Position numbers and translations under genes: made by a program. 64,000 bases of DNA from Limnoglobus roseus (GTDB lineage Bacteria > Planctomycetota > Planctomycetia > Gemmatales > Gemmataceae), in the NCBI RefSeq assembly GCF_008254045.1, contig NZ_CP042425.1, forward strand, positions 6,882,001 through 6,946,000. The letters run 5' to 3'. The notes under the pieces are model-generated. The model saw nothing but the letters and a program-made list of their open reading frames with translations. It ran no database searches and had not been told where the DNA came from. How positions within the stretch are numbered: position 1 is the stretch's first letter; each line of letters opens with the position of its first letter. Shown here in pieces: positions 1-8,793 of the stretch.

Positions 1-656
1 TGCTGCCGGGCCGGCGGGAAGTCCTTAAAGAGATTTTCCAACTGCACCAACTCGGCCGAGGTCCACGTCTCGGCACTCGCGCGGCCGTCGTCGTGGTCCG
101 TCTCGCCGAAGAAATCGGGGTGGTCGAGTTGCTTCACGAAATCGAGATCGTCGGCCCCGAGAAAGAGGGGAAGGCGTTCGAGGAGTCGGACCTGCTCGCT
201 CGTCCGCCTCGCCGGGGCCAGGGCTTCCAGGTGCGGCTTCGCGAGTAGGTGGAAGAAGTACCCCCCGGCCGCGGAAATCAGAAGGGCCGCGAACCACGGA
301 GCCACTTTCCAGCCGCCGGACCGGGCGGGTGGGAAGGGCTGACTCTGCCCCGACGGGGCGAACACTGGAGCGGGTTGCGAGGAGGATGGCCGCGCGTCAG
401 CTGCGGGCGGTGCGGGTGCCGCCGCGAGCGGGTTGATCTGGGTGAGGGTGCGGCTGGCGAAGTGGGGCGACGGCTCCGTCTTCGGCAGGTAATCGAGCAG
501 ATCGAAGGTCTTCTGAAGCCGCTCGGCCTTGCGACGGGCCTCCTCGTCGGCCGCCAACTTCGACTCGACGGCGTGCGACTCGGCGTCGCCGAGTTCCCCG
601 TCCAGGTACGCAACGAGGTCTTCGTCCTCCGGTTCGGGCGTGGCTGGCGTCGACAT
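1..656 (-). CDS. putative membrane anti-sigma factor (partial, C-terminus off window)
   Basis: The frame opens at an ATG 5 bases after the sigma-factor stop and stays open to the window edge. The N-terminus carries EDLVAYLDGELGD, the usual start of planctomycete anti-sigma/zf-HC2-like proteins, but the HxxxCxxC zinc motif is absent. A Pro/Ala-rich linker (about residues 75-110) leads to one hydrophobic segment (about 117-137, VAPWFAALLISAAGGYFFHL) and then a domain outside or inside the membrane that is cut off. A GGAGTGAGAGG ribosome site inside the end of the sigma gene supports this start and translational coupling. The inferred role is to hold the upstream ECF sigma factor inactive at the membrane. 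The role is inferred from position and layout; no diagnostic catalytic or zinc residue is present. Confidence 0.8.
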   Translation of the reverse strand, partial: MSTPATPEPEDEDLVAYLDGELGDAESHAVESKLAADEEARRKAERLQKTFDLLDYLPKTEPSPHFASRTLTQINPLAAAPAPPAADARPSSSQPAPVFAPSGQSQPFPPARSGGWKVAPWFAALLISAAGGYFFHLLAKPHLEALAPARRTSEQVRLLERLPLFLGADDLDFVKQLDHPDFFGETDHDDGRASAETWTSAELVQLENLFKDFPPARQ

Positions 657-661
657 GCCTC

Positions 662-1309
662 TCACTCCTCCACCGGCGCGGCGGGAGGTTCGCGGTCCAT
701 GTAGATGTACGCTTGCAGGGCCTCGCGGAGCTTTTCCCGCGCGCGGCAGAGCAACGACTTCACCGCCTTCGCCGTCAGGCCCATCACCTCGGCGATCTCG
801 GCGTATCCCATGTCCTCGAACTTATTCAGCACGACGGCCACGCGCTGCCGTTCGTTCAGGTCGTCCATCGCCCGCCGGACCACATCGGCCAGCTCGCGGT
901 CCTGGAGGTTCTGTGTCGGCGGCGCGTCCCGGTGGGCGGCGAGCGGCACGTGCGGCCGCTGCGCGAGCGACCCCGAGTCCCGGAGTTCCAGCGGCAACTG
1001 CAACCGCCGGTAGCGGTCGCGGAGGGCGTTCAGGGCGAGGTTGTTGGCGATGGTGAACAGCCACGTGCTGAACTTCGCCTTCGGCGTGTACTTCGCCCGC
1101 GTGCGGAAGACGCGGAGAAACACTTCCTGGGCCAGGTCCTCGGCCTCTTCCTTGTTGCCGACGATGTGGTGCATGATGCCGACGAGGCGGTGCTGGAACC
1201 GCGCCACGAGTTCGGCGAAAGCGGCTTGATCGTCCCGGTCCCGGACCCGGAGCATCAGGCGGACGTCCGGGTCGCGGACGGCCATGATCGCACTCGTTTG
1301 GCCGGTCAT
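662..1309 (-). CDS. ECF-type RNA polymerase sigma-70 factor
   Basis: A 215-residue sigma factor with region 2 (about residues 25-95; HHIVGNKEEAEDLAQEVFLR and FSTWLFTIANNLALNALRDR) and region 4 (about 140-200; LNERQRVAVVLNKFEDMGYA then EIAEVMGLTAKAVKSLLCRA, a helix-turn-helix). No extra C-terminal domain is seen. It starts 4 bases after the rlmN stop and is followed at 5 bases by the putative anti-sigma gene, so rlmN, sigma and anti-sigma are probably co-transcribed. A second in-frame ATG lies 8 codons downstream (MAVRDPDVR), so the exact start is open. It directs RNA polymerase to a regulon that cannot be read from this window. Confidence 0.93.
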   Translation of the reverse strand: MTGQTSAIMAVRDPDVRLMLRVRDRDDQAAFAELVARFQHRLVGIMHHIVGNKEEAEDLAQEVFLRVFRTRAKYTPKAKFSTWLFTIANNLALNALRDRYRRLQLPLELRDSGSLAQRPHVPLAAHRDAPPTQNLQDRELADVVRRAMDDLNERQRVAVVLNKFEDMGYAEIAEVMGLTAKAVKSLLCRAREKLREALQAYIYMDREPPAAPVEE

Positions 1310-1313
1310 AGGG

Positions 1314-2483
1314 TCAAGGGGCCGTCGGGAGGGTCACGGAAGGTTCGGGCGTCGCGGCCTGCTTCACGGCATCCGCCTCGGCCTGTCGCCGCAGTTGGCC
1401 GCACGCGGCGTCGATCTCGGAGCCTTTCCGCTTGCGGACCTTCACGCTGATGCCGTTGTTGCGCAGTTCGTCGATGAAAGCGTTCAAGTCCTCGTCCCGC
1501 GGGCGGCGGTAGGTCAGCCCTTCCACGTCGTTCCAGGGGATCAGGTTCACGTGCGCCTTACGGCCCTTCAACAAGGTGACGAGTTGCCTCGCGTGGACGA
1601 GTTGGTCGTTCAGTTGGCCGAGAACGACGTACTCGAAGGTCACTTGCCGGCCGGTCTTGGCGTAGAACTCGTCACTGGCCGCGAGGATGGCGGGAATGCC
1701 GGTCTTGTTGTTCGTAGGGACGATCTCGGTGCGGAGAGCATCGTTCGGGGCGTGCAGGGACACGGCAAGGTGGTACTGCTTGCCGGTTTCCGCGAGTTGC
1801 CGAATCTTGGCCGGCAAGCCGACGGTGGAGATCGTGATGTGCCGCGCGCCAATGTCGAGGCCGTCCTTCGCCCCGGCGACCAAGAGTGCGGAGAGAAGGT
1901 TGTCGAGGTTCGCGAGCGGCTCGCCCATGCCCATGACGACGATGTGCGTCAACCGCGTGGCCAACTGCCCGGTCACGCCGTATTGCGGTTGTCCGTCCGG
2001 TTCGACCGTGAGGTTACGAAGCAGCACGAGTTGCTCGACGATCTCGCCGACGGTGAGGTTCCGGACCATGCCGTTCAGGCCACTGGCGCAGAAGACGCAC
2101 CCCATACCGCAGCCGACCTGGGTGCTGACGCACGCCGTCGCGCGACCGTCGTCCTGAATCAGCACGCACTCGACCATGGGGCCATCGGCCAAGCGGACGA
2201 GCAATTTGTGGGTGTCGTCGCGGGCGGCGAGGTGCTTCTCGATCTGGATGCCGAAGACGCTGAACGACTCGGCCAGTTCTGCCCGCAGCTTTTTCGGCAG
2301 GTCCGACATCTGCTCGAAGTTGGTCGCCCGCGCGTGGAGAATCCACCGGCGGATTTGCTTCACGCGCATCGGCGGTTGACCGCGATCGGCCAGCCATGCG
2401 CGGAGTTGGTCCGGGGTTTGATCGAGGATAGCCGGTCGCGGCGTCGACGGCGCGGTCAAAGTCAGGGGCAGCGTTGCAGACAT
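1314..2483 (-). CDS. rlmN: 23S rRNA (adenine-2503-C2)-methyltransferase RlmN, radical SAM
   Basis: RlmN methylates C2 of A2503 in 23S rRNA and A37 of some tRNAs using a radical-SAM dual-methylation mechanism. The 389-residue protein has the radical SAM cluster motif CGMGCVFC (CxxxCxxC, about residues 122-129), the MGMGEPLAN segment, and the C-terminal AACGQLR whose Cys is one of the two family methyl-shuttle cysteines. An N-terminal accessory domain (QPPMRVKQIRRWIL) is present. Length matches the family (about 350-390). It lies 137 bases after lpd and 4 bases before the ECF sigma gene. The tail after the last Cys (about 30 residues, Ala/Pro rich) is an unremarkable extension. Confidence 0.97.
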   Translation of the reverse strand: MSATLPLTLTAPSTPRPAILDQTPDQLRAWLADRGQPPMRVKQIRRWILHARATNFEQMSDLPKKLRAELAESFSVFGIQIEKHLAARDDTHKLLVRLADGPMVECVLIQDDGRATACVSTQVGCGMGCVFCASGLNGMVRNLTVGEIVEQLVLLRNLTVEPDGQPQYGVTGQLATRLTHIVVMGMGEPLANLDNLLSALLVAGAKDGLDIGARHITISTVGLPAKIRQLAETGKQYHLAVSLHAPNDALRTEIVPTNNKTGIPAILAASDEFYAKTGRQVTFEYVVLGQLNDQLVHARQLVTLLKGRKAHVNLIPWNDVEGLTYRRPRDEDLNAFIDELRNNGISVKVRKRKGSEIDAACGQLRRQAEADAVKQAATPEPSVTLPTAP

Positions 2484-2620
2484 GCCCCCATCTTAACCCG
2501 CGACCGGCAAAGGGGAAAGCAGGTGGGGCGGTGCTTCTGGGCGTTTCTTCTGGAACTCGGAGCGGAAGCGACGGGGTGAAATCATCTCTACGCCATCGCG
2601 TTCCGCTCCGCGTTCCAAAA

Positions 2621-4033
2621 TTAAGCGTGGATCGCGGCCCCCAACCACGCGGCACGGGCGGCTTCGCCGACCGTCTCGGTCAGAGTCGGGTGGCCGTGGA
2701 TGCAGCGGGCGATGTCTTCGGCACTGCCGCGGTACTCCATCACGGTGACCGCTTCGCCGATCAGGTCCGACGCCCGCGGGCCGAGGATGTGGACGCCGAG
2801 GACGCGGTCCGTCGCCTTATCGGTGAGGATTTTCACGTAACCGTCCGGCTCGTCCATCGCCCGGGCACGACCGCTCGGGCCGAACGGCACCTTGCCAATG
2901 CGATACTCGCGGCCTGTCGCCTTCACCTGTTCTTCCGTCAGGCCGACGCTCGCGACTTCGGGCCAGATGTAGATGGCGCTCGGGATGAACTCGTAGCTGA
3001 AGTGTGCCTTGTGCCCGGAAATAATCTCGGCGTAGGCAACGCCCTCTTCCATCGCCTTATGGGCGAGCGTCGGGCCGTCGATCAGGTCGCCGAGGGCGGC
3101 CACGCCAGGGACGTTCGTGCGGAACTGCTTGTCCACGGCAATGCGGCCGGTCTTCTTGTCGTAAGTCACGCCGGCTTCGTCCAACCCCAGATTCGCCGTG
3201 TACGGCCGCCGGCCGACGGCGACGAGTACCTTGTCCCCCTCGAACGTCACCGGCTGGCCAGCCTTCTCGGCCGTCACGGTCACGGAACCGTCCTGCACCT
3301 TCGCGCCGGTCACCTTCGTATCGAGGTGGAACTCCATCCCCTGCTTCGTCAATATTTTCTGTACGCTCGCCGCGATCTCGCCGTCGGTGACGGGCAGAAT
3401 CCGCGGCAGGAATTCGACCACCGTGACCTTCGCGCCGAGCCGCTTCCACACGCTGCCGAGTTCGAGGCCGATGTACCCGCCGCCCACAACGATGAGGTGC
3501 TTCGGCACTTGCTCGAAAGAGAGCGCCTCGGTCGAACTGACGACCTGCTTGCCGTCGAACTTCAAGAACGGCAGTTCCGTACTCTCGCTGCCGGTCGCGA
3601 GGAGGACGTTCTCGGCCTTGTAGGTCGTCTTGTTCCCATCGGCGTCCGTCACCTCGACCGACTTGTCGCGGAGGAGTTTGCCGGTGCCGTAGATCGGCGT
3701 GATCTTGTTCTTCTTGAAGAGGAACGCGATGCCGTCGGTCAGCGACTTAACGACGCCGTCTTTGCGCTTCATCATCGTCGCGAGGTCGAGCGACACCTTA
3801 TCGACGACCACGCCGTGCTTTTGGAGCTTGTGGTTCGTCACGTCGAACAGTTCGCTCGAATCGAGCAGTGCTTTCGACGGAATGCAGCCGATGTTCAGGC
3901 AAGTTCCGCCGAGAGCCTTATTCGGCCGCCGCTCGATAACGGCCACCTTCTTGCCGAGTTGGGCCGCACGAATGGCCGCGACGTACCCACCCGGCCCGGC
4001 CCCGATGACGATGAGATCAAAAGCGTCAGCCAT
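2621..4033 (-). CDS. lpdA: dihydrolipoyl dehydrogenase (E3)
   Basis: The FAD flavoprotein E3 re-oxidises dihydrolipoamide of the 2-oxoacid dehydrogenase complexes and makes NADH. From ATG 4033 the protein is 470 residues and opens with the FAD Rossmann motif VIGAGPGGYVAAIRAAQLG. The redox disulfide is in GGTCLNIGCIPSKALL, the NAD-binding motif is IVVGGGYIGLELGSVWKRLG, and the active-site His-Glu pair is in HGHPTLTETVGEA near the C-terminus. The frame is open 15 codons further upstream, but that stretch (MDRAFTRHSPFATHN) reads through low-complexity intergenic DNA, so the internal ATG is chosen. It is third after sucA and sucB, so this copy is presumably the E3 of the 2-oxoglutarate dehydrogenase complex. 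Confidence 0.97.
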   Translation of the reverse strand: MADAFDLIVIGAGPGGYVAAIRAAQLGKKVAVIERRPNKALGGTCLNIGCIPSKALLDSSELFDVTNHKLQKHGVVVDKVSLDLATMMKRKDGVVKSLTDGIAFLFKKNKITPIYGTGKLLRDKSVEVTDADGNKTTYKAENVLLATGSESTELPFLKFDGKQVVSSTEALSFEQVPKHLIVVGGGYIGLELGSVWKRLGAKVTVVEFLPRILPVTDGEIAASVQKILTKQGMEFHLDTKVTGAKVQDGSVTVTAEKAGQPVTFEGDKVLVAVGRRPYTANLGLDEAGVTYDKKTGRIAVDKQFRTNVPGVAALGDLIDGPTLAHKAMEEGVAYAEIISGHKAHFSYEFIPSAIYIWPEVASVGLTEEQVKATGREYRIGKVPFGPSGRARAMDEPDGYVKILTDKATDRVLGVHILGPRASDLIGEAVTVMEYRGSAEDIARCIHGHPTLTETVGEAARAAWLGAAIHA

Positions 4034-4152
4034 GTTATGAGTGGCGAATGGCGAGTGGCGAGTGAAAGCTCGATCCACCCGCCCTCAACCACATTCTCCG
4101 TGTTTGGACTTGTGTCTTGACTCGTAACTCACAACTCGTCACTCGCAACTTC

Positions 4153-5346
4153 TCAAATGTCGAAGAGCATCCGCTCGGGGCTTTCGACGCACTCCTTGAT
4201 CCGCACCAAGAACTGCACTGCCTCGCGGCCGTCGATCAGGCGATGGTCGTAGCTGAGCGCGAGGTACATCATCGGGCGGATGACGATTTCATCGTTCACG
4301 ACGACCGCCCGCTTCTGAATGCTGTGCATGCCGAGGATGGCGGCCTGCGGCGGGTTGAGGATCGGCGTGCTGAGCATCGAACCGAAGATGCCGCCGTTGG
4401 TGATCGTGAACGTGCCGCCGGTCATGTCGGCCGGCGTGATCTTGCCGTCGCGGGCACGCTTGGCGACGGCACCGATCTCCTTCTCGATCTCGGCAAAGCC
4501 CATCGCGTCGACGTTGCGAACGACCGGGACCATCAGCCCCTTCTCGGTGCTCACGGCCATGCCGATGTCGTAGAAGTTTTGCAGGACGACGTCGCCGCCG
4601 TCGAGGCGGGCGTTCACGAGGGGGAACGCCTTGAGGGCCACGACCGACGCCTTCGCGAAGATCGACATGAAGCCGAGCTTGACGCCGTGCTTCTTCTCGA
4701 ACTTCTCGTTGTACTTCGCCCGCAGGTCCATCGCCGCCGACAGATCGACCTCGTTGAACGTCGTCAGCGTCGCGGTCGTGTTCTGACTTTCGAGGAGGCG
4801 CTCCGCGATCCGTCGGCGGATCATCGACATCGGCTGCCGCGTTTCACGGGGGCCGTCGGACTTCGCCGGGCGAGTGGGTTCGGGTTTCGCGGTTCCGTTC
4901 GCCGCCGGGGCGGGGGCCGATTGGTGCTTCAGCACGTCGTCCTTGGTCACGAGGCCGGCGGGGCCGCTGGCGGAAACCTTCGCCGCGTCGAGACCCGAAT
5001 CGGCGACCATCGCGCGGGCGGCGGGCGAGAGCTTCACGTCCGCCTTCGCTTCTCCCTTCGGGTCCGCCTTCTTCTCAACAGTAGCCTGGGCCGGCGCGAC
5101 AGTCGCCTTACCGGAAGGGTCCACGCTGCCGATCACCTGCCCGATCTTGACGATCTGACCGGCTTCGACGGTCACGGTCAGCACGCCAGCGGCCGGGGCC
5201 GCGATTTCGAGCGAGGCCTTGTCCGTCTCCAGTTCCAGAATCGGCTCGTCGACCTTGACCGCCTCGCCGGATTTCTTCATCCACCGCGCGATGCGGGCTT
5301 CCGTCACCGACTCGCCGGCCGAGGGGACTGTGATTTCGATCGCCAT
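4153..5346 (-). CDS. sucB: dihydrolipoyllysine-residue succinyltransferase, E2 of 2-oxoglutarate dehydrogenase
   Basis: E2 transfers the succinyl group from lipoyl-lysine to CoA in the TCA cycle. The 397 residues hold one lipoyl domain (1-78; lipoylated Lys in LETDKASLEI), a Pro/Ala linker, an E3/E1-binding domain (about 105-145; LSPAARAMVADSGLDAAKV), another linker and the catalytic acyltransferase domain (about 170-397) with the catalytic SYDHRLIDGREAVQFL motif near the end. The start MAIEITVPSAGESV is typical of SucB rather than pyruvate E2. It follows sucA at 29 bases and precedes lpd by 119 bases. Confidence 0.97.
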   Translation of the reverse strand: MAIEITVPSAGESVTEARIARWMKKSGEAVKVDEPILELETDKASLEIAAPAAGVLTVTVEAGQIVKIGQVIGSVDPSGKATVAPAQATVEKKADPKGEAKADVKLSPAARAMVADSGLDAAKVSASGPAGLVTKDDVLKHQSAPAPAANGTAKPEPTRPAKSDGPRETRQPMSMIRRRIAERLLESQNTTATLTTFNEVDLSAAMDLRAKYNEKFEKKHGVKLGFMSIFAKASVVALKAFPLVNARLDGGDVVLQNFYDIGMAVSTEKGLMVPVVRNVDAMGFAEIEKEIGAVAKRARDGKITPADMTGGTFTITNGGIFGSMLSTPILNPPQAAILGMHSIQKRAVVVNDEIVIRPMMYLALSYDHRLIDGREAVQFLVRIKECVESPERMLFDI

Positions 5347-5375
5347 GAAGGTTCGTTCCTGCGTTGGGTGTCGAA

Positions 5376-8168
5376 TTAGACCGGCACGCCGTGGGACACG
5401 ACGCCACCACCGTTCTTGCCCGCCGTGACGGCGTAGGTGCCTGTCGCGGTGAATGCTTGTTCGACGAGTTCCTTCTGCTCGTGTTCATGAATCTTGTGCG
5501 AGCCGGTGGCCGGGCTGGCGCTCGCGTCGCGGCCGATGTACTCGACCGGCACGTTCATCGCCCGCAGGCGGGGTTCCACGAAGAACCACGCGCCCATGTT
5601 CTGCGACTCTTCCTGCACCCACCGCCACTCGACCGCCCGCCGGTACTTCGCCAGCACGGTCGCGAGTTGTTTCTCGGGCCACGGGTAGAGTTGCTCGACC
5701 CGCACGACGGCGACTTCGTCCGTGTTCCGCTCCTTTTGCTTCGCGAGCAGGTCGTAGTAAACCTTGCCCGTGCAGAACAGCACCCGCCGGACGCGGTCCG
5801 CGGCGGGCAGCGTGTCGTCGATCACTTCCTGGAACTTACCGGTGGTAAAGTCTTCGACCGGGGAGAGCGGCACCCGCAACAGGCTCTTTGGCGTCATCAC
5901 GACGAGCGGCTTGCGGAAACTGCGTTTGATCTGCCGCCGCAGGGCGTGGAAGTAGTTCGCCGGCGTTGAGAAGTTGCAGACCTGCATGTTGTCCTCGGCA
6001 CACAGTTGCAAGAACCGCTCGAAGCGGGCCGACGAGTGTTCCGGGCCGGCCCCCTCGTAGCCGTGCGGCAGGAGCATCACGATGCCGCTGCTGCGGTTCC
6101 ACTTTGACTCGCCGGAACTGATGAACTGGTCAATCACGACTTGTGCGCCGTTCGCGAAGTCGCCGAACTGGGCTTCCCACATCACGAGCGCGTTCGGGTC
6201 GTCGAGCGAGTAACCGTACTCGAAGCCGAGGACCGCCGCCTCACTGAGATTGCTGTCGTACACGTCGAACGCGGCCTGCTTCGGGTCGAGGTTCGCGAGC
6301 GGGCAGTATGGCGTCCCCTTCTCGAAATCGTAGAGGAACGCGAAGCGGTGGCTGAACGTCCCGCGGCGACTGTCCTGGCCGCTGAGCCGGACCGGGTGGC
6401 CCTCGAGGACGAGCGAGCCGAACGCGAGGGCTTCGCCCGCCCCCCAATCGATCTTGTTGCGGCCCTTGATGTCATTCCGCCGCTTTTCGAGGATGTCCTT
6501 GAGCTTCGGGTGGAACGCGAAGCCGTCCGGCACGCTCACGATCTGGTCGGCGATCCGATCCACCACGTCCGGTTTGATCGCCGTCTCGACGGTCGCCGGG
6601 TTAAAGCGGCTGGTCATCCCGGTCCACACGCCGGAGAAGCCTCGCATCCCCTTCTTGCGCGGGGCGGACGACCGGACTTCGGTCAACGACGTGTCGAGCT
6701 TCGAACGGAAGTCCGCGTCGATGGCGTCGGCTTCTTCCTGGTTGAGCGTGCCGCCGGCGACGAGTTGTTTGGTGTAAACCGTCGTCACGCTCTCCTTCGC
6801 CCGGATCAGGCGGTACTCGACCGGCTGCGTGTACGAGGGCTCGTCCCCTTCGTTGTGGCCCCACTTGCGGTAGCAGAACAGGTCGATCACCACGTCGCTC
6901 TTGTACTGCTGGCGGTATTCGAGGGCCAACTCGGCGATGTAGACTGCGGCCTCCGGGTCCTCCGCGTTGACGTGGAAGATCGGGGCTTGGATGAACTTCG
7001 CGATGTCGGTGCAGTATTGCGTGCTGCGCGAGTCGCGGGGGCTGGTCGTGAAGCCGATCTGGTTGTTGACGACGACGTGAACGGTGCCGCCGACACGGTA
7101 GCCGGACAGGTTCGCCATGTTCAGTGTCTCGGCCACCAACCCCTGACCGGCGAAGGCGGCGTCGCCGTGGATGAGGATGGGGACGCCTTGGGTCCGGTCG
7201 GCGTCGCCGTGCATTTGCTGCTTGGCCCGCACGCGGCCTTCCACCACCGGGTTGACGATCTCGAGGTGACTAGGGTTCGGGGCGAGGCTGAGGTGAATCG
7301 AGTTGCCGTCAAGGGTCTTGATGTCCGACGAGAAGCCCATGTGATACTTCACGTCGCCGTCGCCGCCGTCGGCATCGACGTAGTAGCGGTCCTCGAATTC
7401 GTTGAAAATCTCCTCAAACGGCTTCCGCAGGATGTTCGCCAGCACGTTCAGGCGGCCGCGGTGGGCCATGCCGATGACGATTTCCTTCACCCCGAGCGAC
7501 GGGGCCTTCTCGACGATCGCTTCCAAGATCGGCAGCAGTGTTTCGCCGCCTTCCAGGGAGAACCGCTTCTGCCCGACGAACTTCGTGTGCAGGAACTTCT
7601 CAAACAGTTCGGCGTAGTGCAGCGACATGAGCGTGCGGATCTTCTGCCGCGTCGCCAATTGCGGCTGGTTCATCCGCGGTTCCATCCGCTTCGCCAGCCA
7701 CCCGCGGGCCTTGATGTCCTGAATGTGCATGTACTCGACGCCGATGGTGCGGGAGTACGTTTCCTTCAGCGTTTCGAGAACGTCGCGGAGCAACTTCGGC
7801 CCGTCCATGCCGAAGTACATCGATCCGTCAACGACCGAGTCCAGGTCCGCCGGCGACAGGTGAAAGCGTTCGAGGCTAATCAGCCAGGGTTCCTTGTCCG
7901 GCGCCGGGTTGAGCGGGTCGAGGTGGGCGGCGAGGTGTCCAAGGTCGCGGTAGGCGGTGATGAGTCGCACCGCCCCGCTCTGGAGGCGGGTTTCGACGTT
8001 CAGCGTCGTGGCGTTCGTCCCACCGGTTCCAGTTTTGCCGCCGAACTCGATGCCCTCGAAAAAAGCCTGCCAGGTCGCGTCCACACTGGCGGGGTCGGTT
8101 TGCCACTGGCGGTAGGCGTCTTCGACGAGATCACGGTTGAAATGATTGGCAAAAATCTCGCGAGCCAT
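5376..8168 (-). CDS. sucA: 2-oxoglutarate dehydrogenase E1 component
   Basis: A thiamine-diphosphate dehydrogenase that decarboxylates 2-oxoglutarate and loads the succinyl group on E2. From ATG 8168 it is 930 residues, close to the usual 930-935, and begins MAREIFANHFNRDLVEDAYR with the characteristic WQAFFEG of the E2-binding N-terminus. Diagnostic stretches include GMAHRGRLNVLANILRKPF, the ThDP region HGDAAFAGQGLVAETLNMAN with NNQIGFTTSP, and LLPHGYEGAGPEHSSARFER. The frame is open some 250 codons further upstream, but that stretch is unlike any E1 and crosses the JAMM gene, so it is rejected. GGAG lies 8-10 bases before the chosen ATG; ATG 8183 is an alternative. First gene of the sucA-sucB-lpd cluster. 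Confidence 0.97.
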   Translation of the reverse strand: MAREIFANHFNRDLVEDAYRQWQTDPASVDATWQAFFEGIEFGGKTGTGGTNATTLNVETRLQSGAVRLITAYRDLGHLAAHLDPLNPAPDKEPWLISLERFHLSPADLDSVVDGSMYFGMDGPKLLRDVLETLKETYSRTIGVEYMHIQDIKARGWLAKRMEPRMNQPQLATRQKIRTLMSLHYAELFEKFLHTKFVGQKRFSLEGGETLLPILEAIVEKAPSLGVKEIVIGMAHRGRLNVLANILRKPFEEIFNEFEDRYYVDADGGDGDVKYHMGFSSDIKTLDGNSIHLSLAPNPSHLEIVNPVVEGRVRAKQQMHGDADRTQGVPILIHGDAAFAGQGLVAETLNMANLSGYRVGGTVHVVVNNQIGFTTSPRDSRSTQYCTDIAKFIQAPIFHVNAEDPEAAVYIAELALEYRQQYKSDVVIDLFCYRKWGHNEGDEPSYTQPVEYRLIRAKESVTTVYTKQLVAGGTLNQEEADAIDADFRSKLDTSLTEVRSSAPRKKGMRGFSGVWTGMTSRFNPATVETAIKPDVVDRIADQIVSVPDGFAFHPKLKDILEKRRNDIKGRNKIDWGAGEALAFGSLVLEGHPVRLSGQDSRRGTFSHRFAFLYDFEKGTPYCPLANLDPKQAAFDVYDSNLSEAAVLGFEYGYSLDDPNALVMWEAQFGDFANGAQVVIDQFISSGESKWNRSSGIVMLLPHGYEGAGPEHSSARFERFLQLCAEDNMQVCNFSTPANYFHALRRQIKRSFRKPLVVMTPKSLLRVPLSPVEDFTTGKFQEVIDDTLPAADRVRRVLFCTGKVYYDLLAKQKERNTDEVAVVRVEQLYPWPEKQLATVLAKYRRAVEWRWVQEESQNMGAWFFVEPRLRAMNVPVEYIGRDASASPATGSHKIHEHEQKELVEQAFTATGTYAVTAGKNGGGVVSHGVPV

Positions 8169-8317
8169 CGGGGGTCGCTCCATCTGAACCCGGTGGCGGA
8201 GAGGACCGGGTAAAAGTTCGGATGATCCTAGTTTATGCTTACGGAGCACGAGCCGTCGGGAACATCCTATTCGAATCGACAGTGGCCGAACGAGGGAGAA
8301 GCCCGAACTTGCGGTCA

Positions 8318-8752
8318 TCAGGCAGGGTTTACGGCCTCGACCCGCCATTCTGCTGCCGAATAACCCGTTCCATTCAACCACCACGCTCGCACGTCCGGCG
8401 GTTCCGGGACCAAGCCGACGATCAGGTTCACAACCCGTTCGCTGTAGTTCTGCGCGAGGTCGTGCCGACTGGGGATCGGGTCGCTCAAGGGGTGGGAGTG
8501 GTACACGGCCAGTACGTCGGTCCCCGCTTGCCGCATCGCCTTCATGGCCGCGAACAGGCTTCGGGACTCGGAACGAAAGGCGACCGGCGACGCCAGTTCG
8601 TTCACCAGCCGGTGGAGTTTGCGGACCCGCCCAACGTTGGCTTCGACTACCCCGGCGAGCAGCCCGCAGCATTCGTTGGGGCGGTCGGCACGGGCGTGGG
8701 ACAGCATTTCCTCGAAGACCGGCCGCGGAATCACGAGACGAAACGGGGGCAT
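8318..8752 (-). CDS. JAB1/MPN/Mov34 (JAMM) zinc metallopeptidase domain protein
   Basis: A single-domain 144-residue JAMM protein. The zinc and catalytic signature is complete: Glu in RPNECCGLLAG (about residue 26), then VLAVYHSHPLSDPIPSRHD (about 79-97), giving the H-x-H-P...P-S-x-x-D pattern. Bacterial JAMM proteins cleave isopeptide or peptide bonds, for example in sulfur-carrier maturation (Mec+ type), or act on ubiquitin-like substrates. No ubiquitin-like, E1-like or cysteine-synthase gene is adjacent: the neighbours are sucA (149 bases downstream, same strand) and divergent argG. The substrate is therefore unknown. Intact by length and motif. Confidence 0.88.
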   Translation of the reverse strand: MPPFRLVIPRPVFEEMLSHARADRPNECCGLLAGVVEANVGRVRKLHRLVNELASPVAFRSESRSLFAAMKAMRQAGTDVLAVYHSHPLSDPIPSRHDLAQNYSERVVNLIVGLVPEPPDVRAWWLNGTGYSAAEWRVEAVNPA

Positions 8753-8793
8753 CGTTCGTAATTCTATACCTGCGGAGAACTCCCCCGTTAGGA

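Noticed and set aside
1284..2579. Long rightward open frame of 431 codons antisense to rlmN
   Set aside because: It is a shadow of the high-GC rlmN coding frame: the protein is Arg/Val/Asp-rich with no family features, and the minus strand has complete RlmN motifs.
4034..4152. Low-complexity GAGTGGCGA-type repeats between sucB and lpd
   Set aside because: Short, imperfect and confined to 100 bases; not enough to call a repeat element or regulatory site.
6141..8213. 690-codon rightward frame antisense to sucA
   Set aside because: Complementary strand of a clear E1 enzyme; codon positions mirror sucA and no motif is recognisable.
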